From an uncultured Idiomarina sp. (lineage in GTDB: Bacteria; Pseudomonadota; Gammaproteobacteria; Enterobacterales; Alteromonadaceae), in contig CAMPHF010000001.1 in the NCBI GenBank assembly GCA_946885915.1, positions 186,001-250,000 on the forward strand: DNA of 64,000 bases, written 5' to 3'. Positions 35,590-44,991 of this stretch are shown one piece after another. A program made the position numbers and the translations under genes. Within the stretch, counting starts at the first letter, position 1. The number at the start of each line of letters is the position of its first letter. The notes under the pieces are model-generated. The model was not told the origin of the DNA, searched no databases, and worked only from the letters and a program-made list of their open reading frames with translations.

Positions 35590-36225
35590 TTAGGCTGTTG
35601 GCGGATTAGGATCTTGCTTGGTGGATTTAGGTAGTATGGCGCGTCGATGGAGAATAAATGCGACCACCCCGCCAATGAGCCCGGCCAGATGGATACGCCA
35701 TACCTCGGCACCAACATCGATCATGCCACCACTAAATTGCCACCCAAATGATTCGGCTAATATTTTTAGACATAACACGGCGATTGCGGCGTAAATCAGC
35801 CAATCGGGATGTCCTTGTTGTTGGCGCCGCTCGAGCAGCAAGCTGGTGAGGAAGAGTCCGTGTACGACCCCTGACAGGCCGACAAAGCGTGCCGGTGCGC
35901 CAAGTATGACGACGCCAATAGCACATATCACCGCGATGACGAGCACCGCATTAAAGAGGCTGCGAGCGTTGAAGTGGGTGCCAAAAATGAGCGTGATAAA
36001 TAACCATGCGACCAAGTTTAATGCCGCGTGCAGATAGTCGAGATGCACGAAGTGGGCGCTTAATAGGCGCCAAGGTTGTTGCCACACCAGTGCCGCATTA
36101 AATTCAAACCAGGGGTGCCAAGCCGGGTTACTTTGTAGGGTGAGCACCAAGATAACTACGCTGGCGAGGGCGAACACATACCAACTTGCCCGCTGATTTA
36201 CAAACTGGAATCCCAACATAGTCAC
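35590..36225 (-). CDS. rhombosortase (rhomboid-family intramembrane protease)
   Basis: A 211-residue rhomboid-family protein with about six membrane spans. The catalytic serine lies in VGLSGVVHGLF, and the catalytic histidine is probably that of IHLAGLIGG. The rhombosortase-type block SAHFVHLDYLHAALNLVA is also present. Rhombosortases cleave proteins with C-terminal GlyGly-CTERM tails in Shewanella, Vibrio and relatives. None of the proteins in this window carries an obvious GlyGly-CTERM tail, so its substrates are encoded elsewhere. It diverges from ggt across a 62-base promoter region. Confidence 0.85.
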   Translation of the reverse strand: MTMLGFQFVNQRASWYVFALASVVILVLTLQSNPAWHPWFEFNAALVWQQPWRLLSAHFVHLDYLHAALNLVAWLFITLIFGTHFNARSLFNAVLVIAVICAIGVVILGAPARFVGLSGVVHGLFLTSLLLERRQQQGHPDWLIYAAIAVLCLKILAESFGWQFSGGMIDVGAEVWRIHLAGLIGGVVAFILHRRAILPKSTKQDPNPPTA

Positions 36226-36287
36226 GCCTTAAGCTGTGGATGATATATGTTATGATAGCAATTAAAAACGACCAGAGGACAGTATCA

Positions 36288-38081
36288 ATGTCGGATAGTT
36301 CTTCATCAAAGTTAGTTGTACAAGGACTAAAATGGCCTTTACTCGCGCTATTCATGAGTTTTACTTTGGCGAGCTGCGCGAGTTGGCAGGCTAATCAAGA
36401 CGCTGATCGAGCTGCGCCAGAAGCTGCGACAGGTTTTACTGAACAACAGGGGGCAACAGCGACCCGTTATATGGTGGCGGCAGCTACTGAAGCGGCGACT
36501 GATGCCGGCGTCGAGATGCTCGCTAAAGGCGGGACAGCGATCGACGCAGCCATAGCGGTACAGGCTATGCTGACCTTAACCGAGCCGCAATCGTCGGGTA
36601 TCGGTGGTGGTGCTTTTATTCTATATTGGGATAATCAGGCGAAGCGGTTGTATACCATTGATGCCCGCGAAAAAGCCCCGTTCAACGCCACGCCAGAATT
36701 ATTTTTACGCGAAGATGGTACGCCAGAGCGTTGGATTGACGCTGTTGTGGGAGGCCGTTCGGTTGGCGTCCCCGGGGTATTGGCCGGACTTAAATTGGCG
36801 CACGACAAGTGGGGGCAGCGGCCGTGGTCAGAAGCGTTCCAAACCACTATCGCTAAGGCCGAGCAAGGGTTTGAGGTGTCACCGAGATTGGCCAAATTAG
36901 TGGCGCTGGAGATTAATCCCGGGCTACGCAAAATGCCGGTGGCGAGCGACTACTTTTTTCCCAATGGTGAACCGCTCAAGGCCGGCACGGTAAAGCGTAA
37001 TCCAGCCTTGGCTGAGACTTTGCGAACCATTGCGGCAGAGGGGATCGACCCTTTCTATCAAGGTGAGTTAGCGCGCTCAATGGTTGCGGCGGTTCAGAAT
37101 AGCCCGATTGCGCCGGGCCTACTTAGCATGAAAGATTTAGCCGAATATCAACCGCAGTTACGCGAACCTGTGTGTACGCCATATCGGGAAATGTCGGTCT
37201 GCGGAATGGGACCACCAAGTTCGGGTGGCATCGCGGTCAATCAAATTCTCGGTATTTTGAATCAATTTGAGCTTGCCGACTTACCGGTTAATTCGCCTGC
37301 GGCGATCCATTTGTTTGCGCAAGCCTCACGGTTAGCCTTTGCTGACCGTAACCAGTACGTGGCCGACAGTGATTTTGTTGACGTGCCGGTGGCTGAATTA
37401 CTGGCTGCTGATTACCTCGCCGCTCGCGCCAAACTTATTCAGCCGACCGATATGGGGCAGGCTCAGCCGGGTAATATGCCGGTCGCACGTGTGGCCAGTC
37501 AGTCACTAGAGCAACCTAATACTAGCCATATGGCAATTGTCGATAGCTATGGTAATGCTATTTCAATGACGACCAGTATTGAAATGGGCTTTGGCTCGAC
37601 AGTTATGGTGAACGGTTACTTGTTGAATAATCAGCTGACTGATTTTTCACTGTCGCCCACAGTCAATGGGCAGTTGGTCGCGAATCGCGTGCAACCGGGT
37701 AAGCGACCGCGAAGCTCAATGGCGCCGGCGATGGTCTTTGCGCCAAATGGTGACCTGCGCCATGTGGTGGGGTCACCAGGTGGTACTAGAATCATCAACT
37801 ACGTGGCGCAAACCATTGTTGGCCTGATTGATTGGGACTTATCTATGCAGGCGGCCATTGACTTGCCGCGGATTGCCAATCTCAATGGTGCAACTTTCAT
37901 TGAAAATTTAGAAACTAGTGAGTTTGATCCAGAAGCGGTCGCTGCTGCGCTCCGTGAACGTGGGCATGAGGTTCGTGTCACAGACTTGAATAGTGGCTTA
38001 CATGGGATTACGCTAGGCGAGGACGGTCAGTTGCATGGTGGTGCTGATCCACGCCGTGAAGGTCGCGCAAAAGGCCGCTAA
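36288..38081 (+). CDS. ggt: gamma-glutamyltransferase, lipoprotein-anchored
   Basis: This enzyme removes or transfers the gamma-glutamyl group of glutathione and related peptides and matures by autocleavage. The nucleophile that becomes the small-subunit N-terminus is Thr412 in NTSHMAIVDSYGNAISMTTS. Other hallmarks are SSGIGGGAFILYWD, the Gly-Gly pair in GPPSSGGIAVNQIL, and PGKRPRSSMAP with SPGGTRIINYV. ATG 36288 follows AGAGGA by 8 bases; an in-frame ATG at 36240 lacks a ribosome site. The signal peptide ends in lipobox LASC, so a membrane-anchored form is predicted. 597 residues is normal. Confidence 0.93.
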   Translation: MSDSSSSKLVVQGLKWPLLALFMSFTLASCASWQANQDADRAAPEAATGFTEQQGATATRYMVAAATEAATDAGVEMLAKGGTAIDAAIAVQAMLTLTEPQSSGIGGGAFILYWDNQAKRLYTIDAREKAPFNATPELFLREDGTPERWIDAVVGGRSVGVPGVLAGLKLAHDKWGQRPWSEAFQTTIAKAEQGFEVSPRLAKLVALEINPGLRKMPVASDYFFPNGEPLKAGTVKRNPALAETLRTIAAEGIDPFYQGELARSMVAAVQNSPIAPGLLSMKDLAEYQPQLREPVCTPYREMSVCGMGPPSSGGIAVNQILGILNQFELADLPVNSPAAIHLFAQASRLAFADRNQYVADSDFVDVPVAELLAADYLAARAKLIQPTDMGQAQPGNMPVARVASQSLEQPNTSHMAIVDSYGNAISMTTSIEMGFGSTVMVNGYLLNNQLTDFSLSPTVNGQLVANRVQPGKRPRSSMAPAMVFAPNGDLRHVVGSPGGTRIINYVAQTIVGLIDWDLSMQAAIDLPRIANLNGATFIENLETSEFDPEAVAAALRERGHEVRVTDLNSGLHGITLGEDGQLHGGADPRREGRAKGR

Positions 38082-38104
38082 ATCTCAATACAGGAAAGTG
38101 CATA

Positions 38105-38554
38105 ATGACAAAATTTCGGGCGTTGCTGTTGGTATTCATAGCGAGTTTTGGCAGCGTAGCCTGCATGGATGATGGCCAGCCAATCATGAAAGGGCGTGAG
38201 CCAGAAATTGTCAGCAAAGACTTTTTTGAGGCTATTTACAATCAACGTGATTTGGATGCCGCGATTGCCTTATCAACCGAGCAACTTGGCGATTTATTGG
38301 CATCCTACGGAACGGTAAATGGCGTCCAGCGCCATTTGCTTAATCGCTATTACGATGAGGTGGAAATTGTGGTTGATACCACCAATTTCCGCCCCTTCAT
38401 GGATCGCCAAGATAGTATGCGTATCAATGTTCTCTTTACCGGTACTTATAACGGTGAAATGTTTGATGAGCTGCGCAGCATTGTGATCGTGCAAGTGAAC
38501 GAACGTTGGTACGTTGATAAAATCCTCGACGATAAATACAAAACGGGCTATTAG
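38105..38554 (+). CDS. small lipoprotein of unknown function downstream of ggt
   Basis: The 149-residue product has a signal peptide ending in SVAC (MTKFRALLLVFIASFGSVAC), so it is a predicted lipoprotein. The remainder, with helices around EIVSKDFFEAIYNQRDLDAA and strands around VVDTTNFRPF, VLFTGTYNGE and VNERWYVDKILDD, resembles an NTF2-like/SnoaL cone fold. That is only an impression from the helix-then-strand pattern. AGGAAAG precedes the ATG, and it starts 23 bases after ggt, so the two probably form an operon. Function unknown. Confidence 0.8.
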   Translation: MTKFRALLLVFIASFGSVACMDDGQPIMKGREPEIVSKDFFEAIYNQRDLDAAIALSTEQLGDLLASYGTVNGVQRHLLNRYYDEVEIVVDTTNFRPFMDRQDSMRINVLFTGTYNGEMFDELRSIVIVQVNERWYVDKILDDKYKTGY

Positions 38555-38566
38555 CCCGTTTTTTTA
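38541..38566 (+). terminator. terminator at the end of the ggt operon
   Basis: AAACGGGCT (38541-38549) and AGCCCGTTT (38553-38561) form a 9-bp stem with a 3-base loop followed by Ts. The hairpin includes the stop codon of the small lipoprotein gene. Confidence 0.88.
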
Positions 38567-38571
38567 TATTG

Positions 38572-38937
38572 CTAAACCTTTAGCTTGTCACTGAACGGCG
38601 GCCATCCCATACGGCGGCCGGCAAGCATGTGCAAATGAATGTGGTAGACGGTCTGGCCGCCATATTCGTTGCAATTCATGACTAACCGATAGCCATCCTC
38701 AGCGTAGCCTTCGCTAGCTGCTATCTGCGCGGCTGCTTCGTATAGTTTACCAACTAAATGACTATTCTCTGCGTTAATGTCATTGGCCGTGGCAATCGCT
38801 TGCTTGGGAATGATGAGAATATGAAAGGGGGCTTGCGGGTTAATATCTTTAAAGGCGAGTACGTGGTCTGTTTCGAACACAATATCAGCCGGAATTTCGC
38901 GTTGAATAATTTTGGTGAAAATAGTTTCTTGCGCCAT
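38572..38937 (-). CDS. hinT: HIT family purine nucleoside phosphoramidase HinT
   Basis: HinT hydrolyses adenosine phosphoramidates and acyl-adenylates. The 121-residue protein has the family N-terminus ETIFTKIIQREIPADIVFE, DINPQAPFHILIIPK, and the HIT triad HIHLH with His99, His101 and His103, His101 being the expected nucleophile. It is slightly longer than E. coli HinT because of a C-terminal extension (MGWPPFSDKLKV). It appears to be a single-gene unit. Confidence 0.94.
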   Translation of the reverse strand: MAQETIFTKIIQREIPADIVFETDHVLAFKDINPQAPFHILIIPKQAIATANDINAENSHLVGKLYEAAAQIAASEGYAEDGYRLVMNCNEYGGQTVYHIHLHMLAGRRMGWPPFSDKLKV

Positions 38938-39022
38938 GTACGCCTCGTTCAGCAGTCACTAAAACTTCAGCCTACCGAAAAGTGCGCGGACGGACAAGCG
39001 CGACAGCGGTGATCAAGAGTGC

Positions 39023-39334
39023 CTAGTTGAGCGTTTCTAATAATACGTAAGCACCGCGCTTAAAGCCGTGGAAGAAGTTGTCAACGAGTGGATGCTGAAT
39101 CCGTGAGTCACTGACATCGGGCATCAGATTATGTTCGGCCACATAGGTTTGAATTGATGAGTTATTCACTAACACATGGTACCAAGGCTGCAACTTCGCG
39201 GGGCGGGTAGTTGCCATGCGATCATACCAATTATCGGACAGACTAAACTCAGGATCTGCATCGATGATGACGCCGCGATATCCATATAAACTGTGCGTCA
39301 CGAGCTGTCCGATAGCAAATTTTGCGGTGACCAT
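39023..39334 (-). CDS. hspQ: heat-shock protein HspQ
   Basis: HspQ binds hemimethylated DNA and is a specificity-enhancing factor and substrate of the Lon protease. The 103-residue protein has the family pattern AKFAIGQLVTHSLYGYRGVIIDADPEFSLSD, then QPWYHVLVNNSSIQTYVAEHNL. In E. coli hspQ also neighbours rlmI. I do not see a convincing heat-shock promoter in the 156 bases upstream, which are shared with the divergent PilZ gene. Confidence 0.93.
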   Translation of the reverse strand: MVTAKFAIGQLVTHSLYGYRGVIIDADPEFSLSDNWYDRMATTRPAKLQPWYHVLVNNSSIQTYVAEHNLMPDVSDSRIQHPLVDNFFHGFKRGAYVLLETLN

Positions 39335-39490
39335 GCGTTTCTCCCAAATTGAACTTCTTTTTTATCGACCGTGAACGGCTGGGCTTTAACAAAATTTTAC
39401 CCGTTAGGAGCCAAGTAAGGGATGTTTTGACAGGGTTTCGCGCATAGGATACAAGTGGTTAAATCATAAACCCAAAATAGGGGAATGTGC

Positions 39491-39784
39491 ATGCTAACGC
39501 AAAATGAACAACGAGACTTTATTCGGATGGCGGTTGATGCGCCGGTACAAGTGCGAGTCGCTCAAGCTGCTGGGGTGGTCACCCTGGCGGGACGTTGTCG
39601 TGATCTGTCGGCAACGGGTTTAAGTTTGTGGCTTGCAGAAGAGCTAGCGGTGGGCACCACCGTACAGGTTCACATGGAAAGTGGTGGGCCAGCCGCTGCA
39701 CTTAACGCCACCTGTGAAGTCATGCGGGTGCAGCAGCACGATGATGGTATCGAACATGGCTGCACCATTGTAAGCTTTGACTAA
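39491..39784 (+). CDS. PilZ domain protein
   Basis: A 97-residue stand-alone PilZ domain, a cyclic-di-GMP-binding fold. The RxxxR region is represented by QRDFIRMAVD near the N-terminus, and the second motif DLSATGLSL (D/NxSxxG) is clear. ATG 39491 is preferred because GGGA lies 6 bases upstream; ATG 39485 abuts that site. It lies alone between hspQ and rlmI and stops 3 bases before the rlmI stop, which is convergent. Its target is unknown. Confidence 0.85.
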   Translation: MLTQNEQRDFIRMAVDAPVQVRVAQAAGVVTLAGRCRDLSATGLSLWLAEELAVGTTVQVHMESGGPAAALNATCEVMRVQQHDDGIEHGCTIVSFD

Positions 39785-39787
39785 AGC

Positions 39788-41005
39788 TTAGCTCTCTGCT
39801 TGCAATACTAAGCCTTTCAGATAGAGGCTTTCTGGGTAACTTAGCAACACAGGATGATCGGGCGCCTGATACAAATGCTGAATCAAACGCAACGGGCGTT
39901 TGGCATCCAGCGCGGCGTCCGCCACCACTTTTTGAAATAATTCGCCTGACAACAAGCCCGAGCAGGAGAAGGTTATCAAAGTACCGCCCGGTTTTAATAA
40001 CAGCGCTGCCATTCGATTAATATCTTTATAGCCACGACAGGCGCTCATCAGATTGGCTTTGCTATCGACAAACTTGGGTGGATCAAGCACGATCACATCA
40101 AATTTACGTCCGTGTTGATGATATTCCCGCAATAATTGAAATACATCCTGCTGTACGTGCGTTACGGCGGCATCAGCAAGTCCGTTCAGCGCTAATTGTT
40201 GTTGAGAGCGGGCAAGTGCCGGTTCAGATACATCGACATTCACCACCAGCTTCGCACCCGCGGCCGCAGCATATAACCCAAAGCCGCCAGTGTAGCTGAA
40301 CGCATTCAACACCTCACGATCTTTGACATAGGCTTGGCTTGCGAGGCGCGCATCGCGTTGGTCTAAGTAGTAACCAGTTTTGTGACCATGCTCAATATCA
40401 ACTTGTAGTTGTAGCCCATTTTCGACAATGCTAACCGCTTGCAAAGGGCTGCTCGCCGGTGCTTGGTAACGTAATCCTTGGACTAAAGGTAAGCCTTCTT
40501 TGCGGCGTACATCGACGTCAGAACGCTCATAAATACTAGATTCTGGCATGAGTGCCCGCACCGCAGCGATGATTTCATCGCGCCAGCGTTCAGCACCTGC
40601 ACTTAATAACTGCAACACCACCCAGTCACGGTAAACATCAATAGTCACGCCAGGTAAGCCATCGGCTTCGGCGGCACACCAACGATAGGCATCGCTGCTT
40701 AACTGACCAAATTGACGTAACTGCTGACGCCGCTGAAGTGCAGCGGCTAGAGTGTTTTGAAAAAACTCAGCATCAATGGTTTGGGCTTGGTTAAAGCTCC
40801 AAATTCGCGCCCGAATTTGCGACTGCGGCGAAAAAGCGGCCCAGCCAAGAAAATTACCTTCTTTGCTATGCACAGCCACGGTAGCACCGGATTCGATAGC
40901 GCTGACACTGGTGCGCTCAATCGCTCCGCTAAATATCCACGGGTGTTTACGATTGAGTGACTTGTCTTTCCCGGCGGCCAGATGAAGTGTTGGAAATTTT
41001 GCCAC
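39788..41005 (-). CDS. rlmI: 23S rRNA (cytosine-1962-C5)-methyltransferase RlmI
   Basis: RlmI methylates C1962 of 23S rRNA. The 405-residue product has an N-terminal PUA domain (about 1-80, with LNRKHPWIFSGAI) followed by a Rossmann methyltransferase domain: VLNAFSYTGGFGLYAAAAGA as the SAM-binding loop, DVSEPAL, FDVIVLDPPKFVDSKANL, and the cysteine motif FSCSGLLSGELF. It begins at GTG 41005, whose first base is the last base of the metG stop codon (TAGTG), so it is coupled to metG. Confidence 0.93.
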   Translation of the reverse strand: MAKFPTLHLAAGKDKSLNRKHPWIFSGAIERTSVSAIESGATVAVHSKEGNFLGWAAFSPQSQIRARIWSFNQAQTIDAEFFQNTLAAALQRRQQLRQFGQLSSDAYRWCAAEADGLPGVTIDVYRDWVVLQLLSAGAERWRDEIIAAVRALMPESSIYERSDVDVRRKEGLPLVQGLRYQAPASSPLQAVSIVENGLQLQVDIEHGHKTGYYLDQRDARLASQAYVKDREVLNAFSYTGGFGLYAAAAGAKLVVNVDVSEPALARSQQQLALNGLADAAVTHVQQDVFQLLREYHQHGRKFDVIVLDPPKFVDSKANLMSACRGYKDINRMAALLLKPGGTLITFSCSGLLSGELFQKVVADAALDAKRPLRLIQHLYQAPDHPVLLSYPESLYLKGLVLQAES

Positions 41006-43044
41006 TATTTAACTCGCATTCCCGGTTTAGCACCGGCATGAGGGGTTAAAATATATAAGTCGCTACCACCAGGTCCGGCGGCCAATACCATGCCTTCAGA
41101 GACGCCAAATCGCATTTTCCGCGGTGCCAAATTCGCCACCATCACGGTTTGCTGACCTATTAACGTGGCTGGGTCGTAGGCGGATTTAATACCGGCAAAC
41201 ACTTGGCGAGTCTCACCGCCTAAATCAAGGGTGAGTTTAATCAGTTTATCGGCGCCTTCGACATGTTCAGCGTTGGCTATGCGGACAATCCGCAAATCAA
41301 TTTTAGCGAAGTCCTCATAAGCGATGGTGTCGCTAATGGGATCTTTGCTCAACTCGTCATTGTGATTAACTTCAACCGCAGCCTCAACCGGCGCTGCCGC
41401 TATTTTAGAGGCTTCAAGCATGGCCTCAATGGCACTCATGTCGACCCGCTGTAACAGTGCTTTAAAAGGTGCAATCTCGTGATTAGTCAGCAACTGTTGA
41501 TGGCTATCCCAGTGGAACTCTTCTTGTAAGAATTCTTGTACTCGAGTAGCGAGGCTTGGCACGATTGGGGTGAGGTAAATCATCAACAAACGGAACAGGT
41601 TTAAGCCGGTCGAGCAAATTTGATGAACGTCATCAGCGCGGGCTGGATCTTTAATTAACTGCCATGGCTCTTGCTCCGCAATATAAGCATTCGCCTTGTC
41701 GGCAAGCGCCATAATGTCACGCATGGCACGGGAAAACTCGCGCTTCTCATAAGCTTCAGCCAAGCCTTGGCCGGCTTGTTGGAATTCAGCTAATAACGCC
41801 GGTTCGGCGAGTGTCGCGGAAAGCTTGCCGGCAAACTTTTTACTAATAAAGCTGGCACAGCGGCTGGCAATATTGACCACTTTACCGACCAGGTCAGCGT
41901 TCACCCGCTGGGCGAAGTCGGTGAGATTCAAATCTAAATCGTCAATCCGATTGGTAAGTTTGGCGGCAAAGTAATAGCGCAGATAATCCGGATCTAAGTG
42001 ATCAAGATAGGTACGCGCCATAATGAAGGTGCCTTTGGATTTCGACATTTTGGTGCCGTTCACGGTAATAAAACCGTGCGCCCACACATTCGTCGGTTGG
42101 CGGAACTGCGCGCCTTTAAGCATGGCTGGCCAGAATAACGAATGGAAGTAAATAATATCCTTGCCGATAAAATGATATAGCTCGGCGTCGCTATCTTGCT
42201 GCCAATAGCTATCCCAATCTGCATTGCCAGTGGTGTCGCAGTAATTTTTAAAGCTACTCATGTAGCCAATTGGCGCGTCTAGCCAGACGTAAAAGTATTT
42301 GCCCGGTGCATCTGGAATTTCAAAGCCGAAATAGGGCGCATCACGGCTAATATCCCATTGCTGTAAACCTTGCTCAAACCACTCGTTCAGTTTATTGGCC
42401 ATTTCATCTTGCAACGAACCCGAGCGAGTCCATGCCTTGAGCATATCGGCAAAGGCCGGTAAGTCGAAGAAGTAGTGTTCCGAACTACGCAGTTCAGGCG
42501 TTGCACCGCTCACTACAGATTGTGGGTTTTTCAGTTCAGTCGGAGCATAAGTGGCGCCGCAAACATCACAGTTGTCGCCGTACTGTTCGGTCGCGCCGCA
42601 TTTAGGGCAGTCGCCTTTGACGAACCGATCTGGCAAGAACATTTCTTGTTGCGGATCATATAACTGTTCAATCGTGCGAGTTTTGATATGACCTTGGTCG
42701 CGCAAACGAGTGTAAATTAGGTTGGCGAGCTCACGGTTTTCAGGACTATGGGTAGAATAGTAATGATCAAAGGCCACCTGAAAATCAGCAAAGTCGCGTT
42801 GATGGGCGGTATTCATTTCGGCAATCATGGCTTCGGGTTCAACGCCTAATTGCTGGGCTTTTAGCATGATAGGGGTGCCATGGGCATCGTCGGCGCACAT
42901 GTAATGGCACTCATGGCCACGAAACTTTTGAAAACGCACCCAAATATCTGCCTGAATGTAGCCTAGCAAATGACCAATATGTATAGGGCCATTGGCATAA
43001 GGCAGGGCGTTGGTGACCAAAATTTTACGTTGCTTCTCGCTCAT
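41005..43044 (-). CDS. metG: methionyl-tRNA synthetase
   Basis: MetG charges tRNA-Met. From ATG 43044 the 679-residue protein closely follows the E. coli enzyme in length. It has the HIGH motif (IHIGH, 21-25), the zinc-binding knuckles [23 protein letters not shown] in [13 protein letters not shown], and the C-terminal OB-fold dimerisation domain ([19 protein letters not shown]). In-frame ATG codons at 43092 and 43161 would extend the protein across the metG-apbC promoter region and are rejected. It diverges from apbC, an arrangement conserved in gammaproteobacteria. Confidence 0.96.
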   Translation of the reverse strand: MSEKQRKILVTNALPYANGPIHIGHLLGYIQADIWVRFQKFRGHECHYMCADDAHGTPIMLKAQQLGVEPEAMIAEMNTAHQRDFADFQVAFDHYYSTHSPENRELANLIYTRLRDQGHIKTRTIEQLYDPQQEMFLPDRFVKGDCPKCGATEQYGDNCDVCGATYAPTELKNPQSVVSGATPELRSSEHYFFDLPAFADMLKAWTRSGSLQDEMANKLNEWFEQGLQQWDISRDAPYFGFEIPDAPGKYFYVWLDAPIGYMSSFKNYCDTTGNADWDSYWQQDSDAELYHFIGKDIIYFHSLFWPAMLKGAQFRQPTNVWAHGFITVNGTKMSKSKGTFIMARTYLDHLDPDYLRYYFAAKLTNRIDDLDLNLTDFAQRVNADLVGKVVNIASRCASFISKKFAGKLSATLAEPALLAEFQQAGQGLAEAYEKREFSRAMRDIMALADKANAYIAEQEPWQLIKDPARADDVHQICSTGLNLFRLLMIYLTPIVPSLATRVQEFLQEEFHWDSHQQLLTNHEIAPFKALLQRVDMSAIEAMLEASKIAAAPVEAAVEVNHNDELSKDPISDTIAYEDFAKIDLRIVRIANAEHVEGADKLIKLTLDLGGETRQVFAGIKSAYDPATLIGQQTVMVANLAPRKMRFGVSEGMVLAAGPGGSDLYILTPHAGAKPGMRVK

Positions 43045-43181
43045 GGCGTTTTCACTACCTTCATCGTCGATATCTGAATATGACTGCGTCATCAAATCCG
43101 CGCAGTGTAACGGATCTGAGCCTAGCAATCTAGCGCCAGAGTGCTTATGATCAGGCCTCATGCAGAGGAGCGGGAGGCGTT

Positions 43182-44306
43182 ATGGGGTGGTCTGATTGGC
43201 GTCATGTATTGGGGAAGTCGAAGTCGGCAACGACCACGCAGCAGCTGCCTGACAATGTGCGGCTAGCCTTGTTGTCATTTCGCCATACGTGGCTACCGTA
43301 TGGGGTGCCGCCGGCATGGGTTGGGCTGGCTGAGGATACGCTGACGCTTAGCTTACCTTTTATGGTCGTACCTGAAGTGCTGAACCATGCGCTGCGGCAG
43401 TTGCCAGACCTTGAACCTTATAAGCTGCAGATAATTTGCCAGCCAGAGGTGATGAGCAACACCAAACCTGACTGGCCGCAGTTATACGGCAACGTGATTT
43501 TAGTCGCGTCGGGCAAAGGCGGAGTAGGTAAATCGTCGGTCACCGTGAGCTTAGCCTTGGCTCTTGCGCAATTGGGCGCGCGCGTGGGTGTATTTGACGC
43601 CGACATTTATGGGCCGTCGTTGCCAACCATGATGGGTGGCGAACGGCCGGAAGTTATTCAACAAGGTGGTAAAGATAAATTACAAACGGTGTCTCGACAC
43701 GGAGTGAGCGTCAGTTCACTAGGTTATTTAATTGAACCTGAAGATGCGGCGATTTGGCGTGGGCCGATGGCCGCGGCAACCTTGCAAAAGTTATTTAAGG
43801 ACAGCCAATGGCCACGGCTAGATTATTTGCTGGTTGATATGCCGCCGGGAACCGGCGATATTCAGTTAACCTTCGCTGAACACTTACCAGTTACCGCGGC
43901 GGTGGTGGTGACCACACCGCAAACTGTGGCCCTTGCCGATGCAGAAAAAGGCATTCGATTTTTTCATAAATTAGAATTGCCAATCGTAGGGTTAGTGGAA
44001 AATATGAGTTACTATGCGTGCGAGGCATGTGGGCATGAGGCGCCGATTTTTGGCGCTGATGGCGGGGCGCACACGGCCTTAAAACATGAGGTGCCGTTGT
44101 TAGGGCAGTGGCCCTTGCTCAGACAACAACGCGACAGTCTTGATCGCGGCAGCCCCCTGCAAGTGAGTGAGCCGCAACATCCGTTTACAGATATTGTGCG
44201 TGATAGCGCAGCGAGCCTGAGCGCACAACTTTATTGGCAGAAAACGATGCCGGGCAACCAGCCGGATGCCAAATCAGCACCGACGCCGGATACAAAAACC
44301 GGCTGA
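43182..44306 (+). CDS. apbC: iron-sulfur cluster carrier protein ApbC (Mrp family)
   Basis: ApbC/Mrp is a P-loop ATPase that binds and delivers Fe-S clusters. The 374-residue protein has a short N-terminal MIP18-like region (to about 100), then the deviant Walker A GKGGVGKS (111-118), DADIYGPSLPTMMG, VDMPPGTGDIQLT, and the cluster-binding CxxC in YYACEACGHEA. Its location divergent from metG matches other gammaproteobacteria. dcd follows after 21 bases, so the two may be co-transcribed. Confidence 0.94.
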   Translation: MGWSDWRHVLGKSKSATTTQQLPDNVRLALLSFRHTWLPYGVPPAWVGLAEDTLTLSLPFMVVPEVLNHALRQLPDLEPYKLQIICQPEVMSNTKPDWPQLYGNVILVASGKGGVGKSSVTVSLALALAQLGARVGVFDADIYGPSLPTMMGGERPEVIQQGGKDKLQTVSRHGVSVSSLGYLIEPEDAAIWRGPMAAATLQKLFKDSQWPRLDYLLVDMPPGTGDIQLTFAEHLPVTAAVVVTTPQTVALADAEKGIRFFHKLELPIVGLVENMSYYACEACGHEAPIFGADGGAHTALKHEVPLLGQWPLLRQQRDSLDRGSPLQVSEPQHPFTDIVRDSAASLSAQLYWQKTMPGNQPDAKSAPTPDTKTG

Positions 44307-44327
44307 CGTAGGTAACAGGGAATCATC

Positions 44328-44921
44328 ATGCGTTTAACCGATCGTCAAATTGAAGCCGCACTTGCTGCTGGCAAAATTAACTTAGAACCGACGCCGCAGC
44401 GCCAAGATATTAGCGGTGTTACTGTCGATATTCATTTGGGCAACGAGTTTCGGGTGCTGCAGGACCATGCAGCAGCCTACATTGATATCAGTGGTCCGCG
44501 GGAAGATATTGAACGCGCGATTGCACAAGTGATGAGCGATCCAATTGTACTCACCGAGGAGCAGGCGTTTTTTATTCATCCTGGTGAATTTGCCCTTGCG
44601 GTAACTCATGAGTCAGTCACCTTGCCAGATGACATGGTCGGCTGGCTAGACGGTCGTTCTTCGTTAGCTCGGCTGGGATTGATGGTACACGTGACGGCGC
44701 ATCGCATCGATCCAGGTTGGTCCGGGCAGGTGGTACTCGAGTTTTACAATAGCGGGAAATTACCGTTGGCGTTGCGGCCATTAATGAAAATTGGTGCCTT
44801 GAGTTTCGAGCAATTGAATGAACCTTGTGAGCGACCGTATAGTAAGCGCTTGGATGCCAAATATAAGGACCAGCGAGGCGCAGTAGCATCGCGGATTTCA
44901 GCCGACGGTCACGAAAATTAA
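44328..44921 (+). CDS. dcd: dCTP deaminase
   Basis: Dcd deaminates dCTP to dUTP on the way to dTTP. The 197-residue protein shows the catalytic Glu138 in [11 protein letters not shown], Arg115 in [10 protein letters not shown], and the conserved PGWSGQ loop. Length and residue numbering match the E. coli enzyme. It ends in a strong terminator. Confidence 0.96.
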   Translation: MRLTDRQIEAALAAGKINLEPTPQRQDISGVTVDIHLGNEFRVLQDHAAAYIDISGPREDIERAIAQVMSDPIVLTEEQAFFIHPGEFALAVTHESVTLPDDMVGWLDGRSSLARLGLMVHVTAHRIDPGWSGQVVLEFYNSGKLPLALRPLMKIGALSFEQLNEPCERPYSKRLDAKYKDQRGAVASRISADGHEN

Positions 44922-44933
44922 TTTGCGCGTCAT

Positions 44934-44974
44934 AAAAAGCCCGCTGCACAAGTTTGTGCAGCGGGCTTTTTGTT
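44934..44974. terminator. bidirectional terminator between dcd and the M14 peptidase
   Basis: A perfect 17-bp inverted repeat has arms 44934-44950 and 44955-44971 (core GCCCGCTGCACA) with an AGTT loop, flanked by A and T runs. It serves dcd on the plus strand and the peptidase gene on the minus strand. Confidence 0.95.
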
Positions 44975-44991
44975 TGAGTTTAGCGCAGTAA

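Noticed and set aside
43045..43161. Longer MetG starting at 43161 or 43092
   Set aside because: It would add up to 39 residues absent from other MetG proteins and would consume the divergent metG-apbC promoter region.
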